Below, in pieces: positions 17,494 to 26,640 of a DNA stretch of 53,534 bases. This DNA is from Roseomonas sp. (GTDB taxonomy: Bacteria > Pseudomonadota > Alphaproteobacteria > Acetobacterales > Acetobacteraceae). The stretch is from the NCBI GenBank assembly GCA_020249465.1, contig JADCFP010000031.1, forward strand, positions 1 through 53,534. Direction: 5' to 3'. Position 1 is the stretch's first letter. Each line of letters opens with the position of its first letter. The notes beneath the pieces were generated by a model. That model was not told where the DNA came from. It did not search any database and saw nothing but the letters and a program-made list of their open reading frames with translations. The position numbers and the translations under genes are program-made.

Positions 17494-18830
17494 CGCCTGG
17501 TGAAGCCCTGGCCGCCTTGCGTGCTGCTGAAGCGCGTGATGGCGCGCCCAATCTCAAGCAACGTCGCGCGTTGTTGGCGGCACTCGCACGCGCCGTGATG
17601 GCGCGCTCGCACGAGATCATGGCGGTGCTCGATGCAGAATATGAAGGCCGCGCGCCGATCGAAACCTTGCTCGCGGATGTGCTGCTGGTGGCCGATGCAG
17701 CGCGTTATGCGCGGCGTAATCTGTGGCACTGGATGCGCCCGCGCCGCGTGAGCGTGCCCTATCCCTTCTGGCCCGCCCGCGCGCGGGAGGAATTCGTCCC
17801 GAAAGGCGTAGTCGGCATCATGGCGCCGTGGAATTACCCGGTGCAATTGGCGCTGCTGCCCGCGATTGATGCCATTGCGGCCGGCAATCGCGTGTGCGTG
17901 AAACCATCGGAAGCGCTGCCACGTACCGCCGCCCTGATTGCAGATATTTTGCGTGACGCCTGCGGTGATGACATGGCGCTTTGCGTGCAAGGCGGCGCGG
18001 AAGTTGGTGCGGATTTCGCGGCGCAAGCATGGGATCATCTGGTCTTTACGGGCAGCACCGCGACGGGGCGTAAGATCATGGCCGCTGCCGCGCCGAACCT
18101 CACGCCCCTCACGCTAGAACTGGGCGGCAAATGCCCGGCGCTGGTGCTGCCGGGCGCGGACCTCAAGCGTGCCGCACGCGATATTCTGGCGGGCAAGGCC
18201 TTCAATGCCGGGCAAACCTGTGTGGCGCCGGATACGGTGCTGCTGGTTGGCCATGGCAAGCAGGCTTTCATTGATGCCTGCCGGGAAACCGGCATCGGCC
18301 TGCCGGAAACCGCCGTGATCAATGCCGCCCAAATTACTCGGCTTAGGCACCTGATGACGGGCGCCAGCCTGACCCCCTTGGCCGAGGATGGACCAGGCCG
18401 CCGCATGGCGCTGACCCTGGCCGAGGCGCCGCCCGAAGCCGCCATCTGCCATGAGGAAATCTTCGGCCCGATACTACTTATGCGCGAAGAAACCTCACTT
18501 CAGTCAGCACTCGCCTGGGTTGCAGAGCGCCCCGCGCCCTTGGCCATCTATCTGTTTGGCGCAACGTCCGAGGAAGAAAATCAGGTCGCACGCATCGCGC
18601 GCGGCAGCGCCATCATCACCGGGCGCACTGTGGAATTTGCGGGTTTTCAAGCCTTGGGTTTCGGTGGGTCTGGCGATTCCGGCTTTGGGCGACGCAATGG
18701 GCTGGCAGGTTTTCTGGAATTCTCCCATCGCCGCGCCCGCGTCTATCATGGGAAATTTTCCCTGTCTCGCCTATTCGATCAACCTCGCGGGAAAGCTGTG
18801 GAAAGGTTAAAAAATTTTCTAGCCAAATAG
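17490..18830 (+). CDS. Aldehyde dehydrogenase, probable carotenoid aldehyde oxidation
   Basis: A 446-residue NAD(P)-dependent aldehyde dehydrogenase of the class 3/coniferyl aldehyde type. Visible motifs are GIMAPWNYPVQL, FTGSTATGRKIM, LELGGKCPALV with the general-base Glu, and FNAGQTCVAPD with the catalytic Cys. Class 3 enzymes are shorter than typical ALDHs, which fits. As last gene of the carotenoid operon it probably oxidises a C30 carotenoid terminal aldehyde to the acid, as the aldehyde dehydrogenases of the Methylomonas and Staphylococcus pathways do. It starts at an ATGA overlap with hpnE. Substrate is inferred from context only. Confidence 0.85.
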   Translation: MTPGEALAALRAAEARDGAPNLKQRRALLAALARAVMARSHEIMAVLDAEYEGRAPIETLLADVLLVADAARYARRNLWHWMRPRRVSVPYPFWPARAREEFVPKGVVGIMAPWNYPVQLALLPAIDAIAAGNRVCVKPSEALPRTAALIADILRDACGDDMALCVQGGAEVGADFAAQAWDHLVFTGSTATGRKIMAAAAPNLTPLTLELGGKCPALVLPGADLKRAARDILAGKAFNAGQTCVAPDTVLLVGHGKQAFIDACRETGIGLPETAVINAAQITRLRHLMTGASLTPLAEDGPGRRMALTLAEAPPEAAICHEEIFGPILLMREETSLQSALAWVAERPAPLAIYLFGATSEEENQVARIARGSAIITGRTVEFAGFQALGFGGSGDSGFGRRNGLAGFLEFSHRRARVYHGKFSLSRLFDQPRGKAVERLKNFLAK

Positions 18831-18854
18831 ATTTTCCCGGTCTATATACATCCT

Positions 18855-19466
18855 ATGGTTGTTTTTCTCCCAACTGCTCCCGTAGCAGAAACACCTCGCC
18901 TTCGGTTGCGCTGCGTCGAAGGTCGCGATGCCCCGGCCATTGCGGAGATGATGACCGAAGCGATCAGCAAGCGCCTTGCCTCCTGGCCCGTGCCATTCTC
19001 TCCCCCCATGGCGGAGGAGAAGATCAGCTCAGCCCGCGGTGCGGCGGCGGAAAGGCGGTCCCTGCCACTGGTGCTGGAACGGAAATCCGATGGCGCGATT
19101 TGCGGCTGGGTCAGCCTGGTCTGCCCGCCTGGCGATGATAAGGTGGCGTTGACCACCTATTGGCTCGGTGAGCAGTATCAGGGCCAGGGGCTGATGCGCG
19201 AAGCGGGGCCGGTGGCGGTGGAATTGGCCTTCAAGCACATGGATATTGATTGCCTGCGTGCGGCAGTGCAGCCGGATAATGTGGCCTCACTCGCGGTCAT
19301 TCGCCTGTTGGGCTTTGGCCCGCTTGGGGAAGGGCGCATTTGGTGCCCATCCCGCGGCATTGAAGAAACCTGCCTTTGGTTCGAAAGGCCGCGCCCGGTA
19401 GTGCCGGTCTGGGCGGCGGGGGCAGCGCTCGCCAAACGCGATCTGTTGCGGCAGGTTTCGGCCTGA
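18855..19466 (+). CDS. GNAT-family N-acetyltransferase (RimJ-like)
   Basis: A 203-residue protein with the RimJ/RimL-type acetyltransferase pattern: ETPRLRLRCVEGRDA at the start, YWLGEQYQGQGLMREA (acetyl-CoA-binding QGQG loop) near residue 97, and a following LRAAVQPDNVASLAVIRLLGF strand-helix. It acetylates an amino group; the acceptor (protein N-terminus or small molecule) is unknown. It starts 24 bp after the carotenoid operon's last stop and could be co-transcribed, but no functional link is evident. Confidence 0.85.
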   Translation: MVVFLPTAPVAETPRLRLRCVEGRDAPAIAEMMTEAISKRLASWPVPFSPPMAEEKISSARGAAAERRSLPLVLERKSDGAICGWVSLVCPPGDDKVALTTYWLGEQYQGQGLMREAGPVAVELAFKHMDIDCLRAAVQPDNVASLAVIRLLGFGPLGEGRIWCPSRGIEETCLWFERPRPVVPVWAAGAALAKRDLLRQVSA

Positions 19467-19526
19467 CGCCAGCCGCTTCAATCTGGTGGACGGCGCGCGT
19501 TTTCCAGGGCTAGGCTTTCCCTGAAA

Positions 19527-19546
19527 CGCTGGGTTCACCCCCAGCG
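19527..19546 (+). terminator. Stem-loop between acetyltransferase and Bug-protein genes
   Basis: CGCTGGG (19527-19533) and CCCAGCG (19540-19546) form a perfect 7-bp stem with a 6-nt loop. No T-run follows, so it may be a weak terminator of the upstream unit or a structured leader of the gene starting at 19575. Confidence 0.35.
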
Positions 19547-19574
19547 CGACCAAAAACATCAGGGAGATATTGCC

Positions 19575-20558
19575 ATGAATGCATCGCTTTCACGGCGCCG
19601 GGTTATGCTGGGTGGCGCCGGGTTCATCGGTGTCAGCGCCTCAAGCAGCGCTTTCGCACAAACCAATTGGCCTGAACGTCCGGTGCGCCTGATTGTCGGC
19701 TTCACCGCCGGTAGCGCCACGGATGTAACGGGGCGCATTTTCGCTCAGAGGTTTTCCGACGCCTGGGGCCAGCCTGTGGTGGTGGAAAACGTGGCGGGCA
19801 ATTCAGGCGCCATTGGTGTGGATCGTGTCGCGAAAGCGGCGCCGGATGGCTATACGCTGATGTGGGCCGCGAGTGCGGCCTTGACCCTGCTGCCAAACCT
19901 GCAGCGCCTACCTTTTGATCCCGTGAAGGATTTGGCGCCAATTCATCTTGCCTTCGCCATGCCATCACTTTTTGTGTCGAACCGCGATTTTCCGCCGCGT
20001 ACGATCCAGGAATTGATCGCTTATGCCAAGGCCAACCCCGGCAAGGTATCCTATGGCACGCCGGGCATCGGTACGCCGCAGCATGCTGCTGGCGAGATGT
20101 TCTGCAGCCAGGCCGGCATCAAGATGGAACACATACCCTATCGCGGCGCGAATATGGCCGATGTGCTGAATGGCAGTGTCCAGCTTGGCATCCAGAATAT
20201 CGGCGCCGTGCTTCCCATGGTGCGCGATGGCCAATTGCGCGGGCTTGGCATCACTACGCTCCAGCGTTCAGCCAATGCGCCAGAAATACCAACACTGGTT
20301 GAGCAAGGCTTCCCAGGTTTTGAGGCGAGTTCCTGGTTCGGCACCATGGCACCGGCAGGCACGCCTCAGCACATCCTGGATCGCGTGCAGGCGGCATCGC
20401 GGGCTATTCTGGCGGACCCCGCCATGCGCCAGCGCTTCACCGGGCTTGGCCTTGATATTGTGGATGGCGATCGTGAGCAGATGCGCGTCAGGATTACCGA
20501 TGACATCGCCAAATGGGGGCGGGTGATCCGAGATGCCGGAATCAGATTGCAAGGTTAG
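19575..20558 (+). CDS. Bug/TctC-family periplasmic solute-binding protein
   Basis: A 327-residue exported protein. The N-terminus MNASLSRRRVMLGGAGFIG has an SRRRVM twin-arginine-like motif, and cleavage is likely after SSSAFAQ. The mature part opens with WPERPVRLIVGFTAGSATDV, characteristic of the Bug (tripartite tricarboxylate transporter receptor) family, followed by VVENVAGNSGAIGVDRVAKA. Bug proteins bind carboxylates or other small organic molecules for TctAB permeases, but most are orphans as here, with no permease genes nearby. AGGGAGAT lies just upstream of the ATG. Ligand unknown. Confidence 0.9.
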   Translation: MNASLSRRRVMLGGAGFIGVSASSSAFAQTNWPERPVRLIVGFTAGSATDVTGRIFAQRFSDAWGQPVVVENVAGNSGAIGVDRVAKAAPDGYTLMWAASAALTLLPNLQRLPFDPVKDLAPIHLAFAMPSLFVSNRDFPPRTIQELIAYAKANPGKVSYGTPGIGTPQHAAGEMFCSQAGIKMEHIPYRGANMADVLNGSVQLGIQNIGAVLPMVRDGQLRGLGITTLQRSANAPEIPTLVEQGFPGFEASSWFGTMAPAGTPQHILDRVQAASRAILADPAMRQRFTGLGLDIVDGDREQMRVRITDDIAKWGRVIRDAGIRLQG

Positions 20559-20570
20559 GGCGCGTGCCGT

Positions 20571-20599
20571 GGCGTGATCCGTGACACATGGATCACGCC
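20571..20599. terminator. Bidirectional stem-loop between convergent genes
   Basis: GGCGTGATCC (20571-20580) and GGATCACGCC (20590-20599) are a perfect 10-bp inverted repeat with a 9-nt loop, in the 45-bp gap between the convergent Bug-protein and esterase-like genes. Neither side has a clear T-run, but the position suggests termination in both directions. Confidence 0.55.
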
Positions 20600-20603
20600 G
20601 ATA

Positions 20604-21557
20604 TCACCCCCGCCACGCAAACAGCAGCAAAAGGCTCCGCTGCAAGATGCTTTCATTATCATCGGATATCAGCGCCACCAGCGTCTGATCTCCCAAACGC
20701 GTCACCGCTACGGCCTCCCAATTCTCGGAAGGCAAGGGCGCGTCATCCAGCATCAGGATCGTCTCGCCAGTAAGCACCGTGCCTTCGCGTGGTGAGCGCA
20801 GCGCACCGGGCACGGTTATCACCAGCCGGGCGCTGAAACCACCGAGCAGACTGAAGCGGCGTTCGAGCACCAGCGCGCGGCCATCCGGCAGGATCGCTGC
20901 ATCGGTTGGGTGAAAGCCGGGGGCGGGTTGCCAATAAAGCGGCATCCAGCGCCCCGGCGTGCCAAGCCAAGCATGGCGCAATTCAGGGCGGTCAGGCGGG
21001 GCAAAGGTCTCCGCAATGGCGAAGAGCCGGCCATCTGGCAGCACGGCCAGGCTCTCCAACCCGCCATTGGCTGGCGCGTTTTCCAAGCCTGGTGGCGGCG
21101 CGACATAGGCGCCCGGCCCATCAAGCCGGCGATAGGCGCGGATGCGATGGCGGCGTTCAAAGGCGACCAACCAAGTGCCATCGGGCAGGCGGGCCAGGGC
21201 TTCCGCATCGGCGTTGAAACCGCGCGGCAAAGGGCGCCCGGCCTCATCGTGCAAAGCCCCGTGGCGGAGCGGGTGCAGGCCAATCGGCGTCAGGCCATCC
21301 AACACAAGCCGTGCTTCGGCCCAATGGCCACGATCACTGATCATGCTCAGGGTTAAGTCCGGCGCCAGATGCGCTCCGGAAAAACCGCCACCGGCCAAAG
21401 CCTTGGCGTCAATCACCAGCCCGCCAAGCGGGCGCAAGGGTCCGGGGATATCGGGCAACGCAAAAGGCTGCGCGGCATTTTGCGCCGCCACCGGGGCAGC
21501 GCTGGAAGCAAGCAACGCGGCAAGAAAGGCGCGGCGCGAAAGCGGGTGCGCCGCCAT
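20604..21557 (-). CDS. Exported esterase-like protein of the phytase-like family
   Basis: A 317-residue protein read from the ATG at 21557, chosen because it puts the twin-arginine signal HPLSRRAFLAALLASSAAPV at the extreme N-terminus and lies 16 nt after the cobT stop; an in-frame start further upstream would overlap cobT. After AAQNAAQ the mature chain contains GGLVIDAKALAGGGFSGAHL, GFNADAEALARLPDGTWLVA and GGLESLAVLPDGRLFAIAE, the repeated blade pattern of the esterase-like/phytase-like beta-propeller domain (PF13449 type). Substrate and activity are unknown. Probably co-transcribed with cobS and cobT, although a cobalamin role is not implied. Confidence 0.82.
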   Translation of the reverse strand: MAAHPLSRRAFLAALLASSAAPVAAQNAAQPFALPDIPGPLRPLGGLVIDAKALAGGGFSGAHLAPDLTLSMISDRGHWAEARLVLDGLTPIGLHPLRHGALHDEAGRPLPRGFNADAEALARLPDGTWLVAFERRHRIRAYRRLDGPGAYVAPPPGLENAPANGGLESLAVLPDGRLFAIAETFAPPDRPELRHAWLGTPGRWMPLYWQPAPGFHPTDAAILPDGRALVLERRFSLLGGFSARLVITVPGALRSPREGTVLTGETILMLDDAPLPSENWEAVAVTRLGDQTLVALISDDNESILQRSLLLLFAWRG

Positions 21558-21573
21558 GTGATGGTTCAGCGCG

Positions 21574-23448
21574 TCACGCCACCATCGAGGAACGCTCAGC
21601 CGCGCTCCGCTGCCAGGCTTCCGCCGCATCCTCATCAAACAATTCGGCCAGCTTCTTCATCATGGTGCCGCCCAATTCCTCGGCATCCACAATCGTCACC
21701 GCGCGGCGATAATAGCGCGTCACATCATGGCCGATGCCAATCGCGACCAATTCCACCGCGCCGCGGCCTTCAATCTCACCAATCACTTTGCGCAAATGCC
21801 GTTCCAGGTAATTGCCGGGATTGACCGAGAGCGTGCTGTCATCCACCGGCGCGCCATCGGAAATCACCATCAGGATGCGGCGATGTTCGGGCCGCGCGAG
21901 GATGCGCTTATAGGCCCATTCCAAAGCCTCACCATCAATGTTTTCCTTGAGCAAGCCCTCGCGCAGCATGAGGCCGAGATTCTTGCGCGCACGCCGCCAG
22001 GGCGCATCGGCGGGCTTGTAGATCACGTGGCGCAGATCATTCAGCCGGCCCGGATTGCGTGCCTTGCCTTCCGCCACCCAGCGTTCGCGGCTTTGCCCGC
22101 CCTTCCAGGCGCGCGTGGTGAAGCCGAGGATTTCGGTTTTGACCGCGCAGCGTTCCAAGGTGCGCGCCAGGATATCGCTGCACATGGCGGCAACGGTGAT
22201 CGGGCGCCCGCGCATGGACCCGGAATTATCAATCAGCAGCGTCACTACCGTATCGCGGAAATCCGTCTCACGTTCGCGCTTATAGGACAGCGAATGGGTT
22301 GGATTGGCGACAATGCGCGCCAGGCGCGCGACATCCAGAATGCCTTCTTCCAGATCGAAATCCCAAGCGCGCTGTTGTTGCGCAAGCAAGCGCCGTTGCA
22401 GGCGATTGGCGAGTTTGGAAACTACGCCCTGCAAATGCGAAAGCTGCTGGTCAAGCTGTTGGCGTAGCCGCGTCAGCTCATCCGGATCGCAAAGATCATC
22501 GGCGGCCACCACTTCATCGAATTGCGTGGTGAAGGCGTGGTAGCGCGTGGTGTCATCCACCTGCGGCACCTCGCGGCGCTGCTGCGGGCCACCTGGCTTG
22601 TCATCGCCATCGGCTGCGGCGCCATCTTCTTCGGATTCTTCGGCTTCTTCTTCGGATGCCTCGCCCTGCATTTGCTCGGGCTGGGCGCCGAGCATTTCAT
22701 CTTCCTGTTTGGATTGGCTTTGCCCTTCGCCGGATTGATCCTGCTGGGGCGTGCTTTCGCCGCCTTCTTCGCCTTCTTCGTCCTGCTGTTCGCTTTCCGC
22801 TTCCATCTCGGCTTCAGCGAGGTCGAGTGCGGTGAGCAGCTTGCGCGCGGCGCGGGCGAAAGCACCTTGGTCTTCCGCCGTATCCGTCATTTCCGTGAGG
22901 GCCTTTTCGGCATCCTCACCAATCGTGTCGCGCCACAAATCCAATACGCGATGCGCGGCTTCGGGCGCGGCTTCGCCGGTCAGGCGTTCACGCGCAATCA
23001 GGCCGAGCGCCGCCGGCAGCGGCATCTGGTCCTTGCGCGTCATGCGGTCATAGCCTTCGGCTTCGCATTCTTCGATCAGCTTGGCGCGCAGATTGGCGGC
23101 AACGCCTGCCATATGGCGCGATCCCACCGCCTCCACGCGCACCTGTTCCAGCGCGTCGAACACTTCCTTGGCTTCGCGCCGCGACGGGATGCGGCTGGCA
23201 TGCAAGGCTTCATCATGATGCCGAAGCTTGAGCGCAGCGGCATCCGCCGCACCACGCAGCTTCGCCATTTCATTGGCGGGCAGCGCGCGGGTAGGAAGCG
23301 GCAGGCGCACGCGCTTGCCGGCCACACCGGAAGGGCCGGGCTGAAAGGCCACCTGCACTTCCGCATCGGCATGCGCCATGGCGCGCAAAACGCCTGCGGT
23401 GGCGCGCTTGAATTCTTCCTGCCGGGTCAGATCCTGCTTGCCGCTCAT
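21574..23448 (-). CDS. cobT: Aerobic cobaltochelatase subunit CobT
   Basis: A 624-residue protein. The start chosen is the ATG at 23448, preceded by an AGAGAGAAG ribosome site, giving [20 protein letters not shown] helical N-terminal part is followed by a very acidic, Glu/Gln-rich linker (about residues 215-295) and a C-terminal von Willebrand A-type domain with the metal-site motif [13 protein letters not shown]. CobT forms the AAA+ chaperone complex with CobS and works with CobN to insert cobalt into hydrogenobyrinic acid a,c-diamide in the aerobic B12 pathway. It sits directly downstream of cobS. cobN is not in the window and no cobalamin riboswitch is evident. Confidence 0.93.
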   Translation of the reverse strand: MSGKQDLTRQEEFKRATAGVLRAMAHADAEVQVAFQPGPSGVAGKRVRLPLPTRALPANEMAKLRGAADAAALKLRHHDEALHASRIPSRREAKEVFDALEQVRVEAVGSRHMAGVAANLRAKLIEECEAEGYDRMTRKDQMPLPAALGLIARERLTGEAAPEAAHRVLDLWRDTIGEDAEKALTEMTDTAEDQGAFARAARKLLTALDLAEAEMEAESEQQDEEGEEGGESTPQQDQSGEGQSQSKQEDEMLGAQPEQMQGEASEEEAEESEEDGAAADGDDKPGGPQQRREVPQVDDTTRYHAFTTQFDEVVAADDLCDPDELTRLRQQLDQQLSHLQGVVSKLANRLQRRLLAQQQRAWDFDLEEGILDVARLARIVANPTHSLSYKRERETDFRDTVVTLLIDNSGSMRGRPITVAAMCSDILARTLERCAVKTEILGFTTRAWKGGQSRERWVAEGKARNPGRLNDLRHVIYKPADAPWRRARKNLGLMLREGLLKENIDGEALEWAYKRILARPEHRRILMVISDGAPVDDSTLSVNPGNYLERHLRKVIGEIEGRGAVELVAIGIGHDVTRYYRRAVTIVDAEELGGTMMKKLAELFDEDAAEAWQRSAAERSSMVA

Positions 23449-23505
23449 GTACTTCTCTCTGGCATGCAATGGCGGCGCCAAGGACTGACGCCGCCGTTAC
23501 TGGGT

Positions 23506-24513
23506 TCAGCCCGCCTTGCGGAGCATGGAGCCTGAGGGCAATTCCTCATTGAAGCAGCGCTGATAATATTCAGCCACCGTGCTGCGTTCCGCCTCATCGC
23601 ATTTGTTCAGGAAGGAAAGGCGGAAGGCGAAGCCGACATCGCCGAAAATCTTGGCGTTATCGGCCCAGGTGATGACGGTACGCGGCGACATGACGGTGCT
23701 GATATCGCCTGCGATGAAGCCAGCGCGGGTCAGATCCGCCAAGGCCACCATGGCTTCCACCTGCTTCTTCATCTTGGCATCGCCTTCAACACCAAGCTTG
23801 GCCAGCACGATTTCGGTTTCCTGCTTATGCGGCAGGTAGTTCAGGGTAGCAACGATGTTCCAACGGTCCATCTGGCCCTGATTGATCTGCTGCGTCCCGT
23901 GATAAAGCCCAGTGGTATCGCCAAGCCCGACGGTATTCGCGGTGGCGAAAAGCCGGAAATACGGGTTGGGGCGAATGACGCGGCTTTGATCGAGCAGGGT
24001 CAGCTTGCCTTCCACTTCCAGCACGCGCTGGATGACGAACATCACATCCGGGCGGCCGGCATCATATTCGTCAAACACCAAGGCGCAGGGGTGCTGCAGC
24101 GCCCAGGGCAGAATGCCTTCGCGGAATTCGGTGACCTGCTGGCCATCCTTCAGGACGATGGCGTCCTTGCCGATCAGGTCAATGCGGCTGATGTGGCTAT
24201 CCAGGTTCACGCGAATGCAGGGCCAATTCAGCCGCGCTGCCACCTGTTCGATATGGGTGGATTTCCCGGTGCCGTGATAGCCCTGGATCATGACGCGGCG
24301 ATTGAAGGCGAACCCGGCGATGATCGCCAGAGTCGTTTCCTTATCGAAGCGGTAGCTGGTGTCAATTTCGGGCACATGTTCCGTGCGCACCGAAAAGGCG
24401 GGCACATCCATGTCAATATCCACACCAAAGGCATCGCGCGCCTTGACGGTGGTATCCGGGGCAGAAATCGCCGAGGTCGGCTTGATGTCGGCGATAGGGG
24501 CGATTTTGTTCAT
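23506..24513 (-). CDS. cobS: Aerobic cobaltochelatase AAA+ subunit CobS
   Basis: A 335-residue AAA+ ATPase. Walker A is [13 protein letters not shown] near residue 97, Walker B is [14 protein letters not shown] near residue 160, followed by [20 protein letters not shown] and [13 protein letters not shown], all characteristic of CobS. It powers cobalt insertion together with CobT and CobN in cytoplasmic aerobic cobalamin synthesis. cobT follows 57 bp downstream; the DnaJ-domain gene lies 59 bp upstream in the same orientation, a grouping that is common in alphaproteobacteria. Confidence 0.94.
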   Translation of the reverse strand: MNKIAPIADIKPTSAISAPDTTVKARDAFGVDIDMDVPAFSVRTEHVPEIDTSYRFDKETTLAIIAGFAFNRRVMIQGYHGTGKSTHIEQVAARLNWPCIRVNLDSHISRIDLIGKDAIVLKDGQQVTEFREGILPWALQHPCALVFDEYDAGRPDVMFVIQRVLEVEGKLTLLDQSRVIRPNPYFRLFATANTVGLGDTTGLYHGTQQINQGQMDRWNIVATLNYLPHKQETEIVLAKLGVEGDAKMKKQVEAMVALADLTRAGFIAGDISTVMSPRTVITWADNAKIFGDVGFAFRLSFLNKCDEAERSTVAEYYQRCFNEELPSGSMLRKAG

Positions 24514-24572
24514 CGCGTGTCAGGTTCCGTGCATGGGGAAGAGGATAGTGTAAGCCGGTAATGCCAATCCGG

Positions 24573-25157
24573 CTACCCGGCGGGTACCGGTTGTTTGGCC
24601 AGGCGGTGCTTCAGCAGGCTATAGGCGCGGTTGATATCCTTCAAACGCTCCTCGGCCTGCTTGTCGCCGCCGGTGGCATCGGGGTGGTGCTGCTTGGCAA
24701 GATCCTTGTAGCGGGCACGCAATTCCACTGAATCCAGCGGCCATTTCAGGCCCAAAAGGTCCAAGGCAGCGCGGAGTTCCGGGGGCACCGCGCTTTCGGG
24801 CGGCTGGCGGCGCGGCGTTGGGGCTTCCGCGCCCAGCACGCCCAAGGGGTCACGCAGGATTTCGGGGTCAAAGCGCCCGGAACCACCAACGCGCCCCAGC
24901 GGCCAGGTCGGCCGCTGCCAGGATGTATCGGCGCGCAGACAGGCTTCGATCTCATCCGGGCCCATGCCCTTATAGAAATCCCAACTGGCGTTGTAGGCGC
25001 GTACATGGTCCAGGCAGAACCAGTGGAATTCCTTGAGCGAACGGTCTCGGGGGGCGCGATATTGGCCGGGTTCGGCGCAATCCGGCGCATCGCAAAGCCG
25101 CCCAGGGGGCGCTGCGTCATCCGGGGCATAGGCCTTGCGTCGTTTGCGCGCGAACAT
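24573..25157 (-). CDS. DnaJ-domain protein
   Basis: A 194-residue protein (ATG at 25157; a TTG one codon upstream is possible). The C-terminal 65 residues are a J-domain with the essential HPD in LAKQHHPDATGGDKQAEER, followed by INRAYSLLKHRL. The N-terminal part contains CDAPDCAEPGQYRAP and EFHWFCLDHVRAYN, with paired Cys/His that could bind zinc. J-domains stimulate Hsp70 (DnaK) ATPase; the client here is unknown. Divergently arranged with the bolA-like gene and upstream of cobS. Confidence 0.9.
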   Translation of the reverse strand: MFARKRRKAYAPDDAAPPGRLCDAPDCAEPGQYRAPRDRSLKEFHWFCLDHVRAYNASWDFYKGMGPDEIEACLRADTSWQRPTWPLGRVGGSGRFDPEILRDPLGVLGAEAPTPRRQPPESAVPPELRAALDLLGLKWPLDSVELRARYKDLAKQHHPDATGGDKQAEERLKDINRAYSLLKHRLAKQPVPAG

Positions 25158-25240
25158 CAAGGCTTTATGGGGGTGGTAGCGCCAAGCCGCAAGGCGAAAT
25201 GGGGCTTGGCAAAAAAGTCACAAGCGCGGAAAAACACGTC

Positions 25241-25516
25241 ATGACCCAACGCGCGGACCGTATGCGGCAAACCCTGGAAGCGCGCTTCCAGCCTGCCTTG
25301 CTTGAAATCACCGATGACAGCGCCCGCCATGCCGGCCATGCCGGCGCAAGCCCCGGGGGGGAGACGCATTATTCGGTGCATATCGTCTCGGCTGGGTTTG
25401 CGGGCATGGCGCGCGTGGCGCGGTCCCGCGCGGTGCATGAGGCTTTGGCGGGGGAATTTGCCTCTGGCTTGCATGCGCTGGCGCTCAGGCTGCAAAGCCC
25501 TGAGGAGGCTGGCTAG
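25241..25516 (+). CDS. bolA: BolA-family protein
   Basis: A 91-residue protein from the ATG at 25241 (MTQRADRMRQTLEARFQPAL); an upstream in-frame start at 25199 would add 14 residues that lack family similarity. The core THYSVHIVSAGFAGMARVAR with the following helix SRAVHEALAGEF matches the BolA fold (class II KH-like). BolA proteins pair with monothiol glutaredoxins in Fe-S handling or act as regulators. It lies 83 bp from the divergent DnaJ-domain gene and ends 2 bp from the convergent small secreted-protein gene. Confidence 0.88.
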   Translation: MTQRADRMRQTLEARFQPALLEITDDSARHAGHAGASPGGETHYSVHIVSAGFAGMARVARSRAVHEALAGEFASGLHALALRLQSPEEAG

Positions 25517-25518
25517 TC

Positions 25519-25905
25519 TTAAAAAGGAACGTTCAACCGCGCGCCAGGTGCGGGTTGGCGGAGCAGCCGATCTTCCTGCGCCTGCACGGCGAAGCCGGAC
25601 CGACCAAGATGCGGCTGAGCCGCTTCCGGATGGATGAGGGTGGGGCTAAGGCTCGCGCGTGGCGGCCCATTCAGCCCGCGCGGGGGCTCTATGTCGCGAT
25701 TGGGGACGGGGGCGGGCTTGCCGGGCGGTTCCGGGGCAGTGACGATTGTCTCAGCCTGGCGGCGGTGGCGACGCAGTTGAGGGTTGCGGGGCGGCACTGG
25801 TGACGCGGCGGGGCGCGTGACGCTTGGCGCCGCGTTTTGCGCCAAGGCCGATCCTGCCCCGAGGGTCAGCAGCAGGCCAGTCAGCAGTGCACGACGCCCC
25901 AGCAT
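25519..25905 (-). CDS. Small secreted proline-rich protein, unknown function
   Basis: A 128-residue protein whose ATG overlaps the Nudix gene stop (TGATG), suggesting coupled translation. The N-terminus [20 protein letters not shown] with LAQ following is a clear signal peptide; the rest is rich in Pro, Arg and Ala (for example SPVPPRNPQLRRHRRQ) and probably disordered. No cysteine or recognisable domain is present in the mature part. I do not recognise a family. The longer in-frame reading upstream is inside the Nudix gene and was not used. Confidence 0.65.
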   Translation of the reverse strand: MLGRRALLTGLLLTLGAGSALAQNAAPSVTRPAASPVPPRNPQLRRHRRQAETIVTAPEPPGKPAPVPNRDIEPPRGLNGPPRASLSPTLIHPEAAQPHLGRSGFAVQAQEDRLLRQPAPGARLNVPF

Positions 25906-26447
25906 CAGCCAGCAACCGGCAGGCGATGCACGCCGCGCCTGTCCTCCGCCGGGTTGAGTGCCGCGGCGGGCAGGGCGCCATGGGCGGAATCCCGCCAGGC
26001 TTTCAGCGCCCAATGGACTGACGGAAAGGCGAGTTCGTCCCAGGGGATTTCGGACCAATGAAAGCGAGCGACTTCAAGGCTTTCCGGGCCGGGGGCGAAG
26101 CCTGGCTCGGCGAAGCGGGCGCGGAAAATCACCTGCACCTGGCCGATCCGCGCAATGGAATAAACCGCGAGCACACCTTCAAGCGTGATACGGACACGGG
26201 CTTCTTCCCAGGCTTCGCGCGCCGCGCCTTCCTCAGCGGTTTCGCCCAATTCCATATAGCCAGCAGGGATGGTCCAGAAGCCTGAGCGGGGTTCAATGGC
26301 TCGGCGGCACATCAGAATGTGGTCCCCCTCTGCAATCACGCTGCCCACAACCACTTTTGGGTTTTCATAGGCCACATGCCCGCAATCGGGGCACATCAGG
26401 CGTTCTCGGTCGTCGCCTTCGGGGATCTGACGAATGAAGCGGGTCAT
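25905..26447 (-). CDS. Nudix hydrolase with N-terminal zinc ribbon
   Basis: A 180-residue protein. [20 protein letters not shown] near residue 17 is half of a zinc-ribbon typical of NADH-pyrophosphatase-like Nudix proteins. The Nudix box runs from [20 protein letters not shown] at about 63-82; the Gly that normally follows the EE pair is Arg here, a variation seen in this subfamily. These enzymes hydrolyse nucleoside diphosphate derivatives with Mg ions; the exact substrate is unknown. Divergent from the first protease gene across about 190 bp. Confidence 0.88.
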   Translation of the reverse strand: MTRFIRQIPEGDDRERLMCPDCGHVAYENPKVVVGSVIAEGDHILMCRRAIEPRSGFWTIPAGYMELGETAEEGAAREAWEEARVRITLEGVLAVYSIARIGQVQVIFRARFAEPGFAPGPESLEVARFHWSEIPWDELAFPSVHWALKAWRDSAHGALPAAALNPAEDRRGVHRLPVAG

Positions 26448-26640
26448 CGGGTCCGTAGCTGCGAATCGTGGATTTCACATATAAGTCGTCTGCGGCAGGA
26501 ATGCGACAAAAACCGGAATCGCCGTCACCTTACCGATGGTGATTGCGCGCGTTGCGCCACGCCAGACGACCCCGCGGCGTTTAACGTCTTCTTTATGGCT
26601 ACCTTCTAAATTTTGATCCTTCTCCTTGGGGTGCAGGATC

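Noticed and set aside
22522-23535. A 337-codon plus-strand frame with apparent transmembrane segments
   Set aside because: It is antisense to cobT. The Phe/Leu-rich stretches are the reverse complement of CobT's Glu/Asp/Ser-rich linker, not real membrane helices.
24514-24572. Possible cobalamin riboswitch upstream of cobS
   Set aside because: Only 59 bp separate cobS from the preceding gene and no B12-box-like sequence is seen; a short GCCGG/CCGGC stem alone is not enough.
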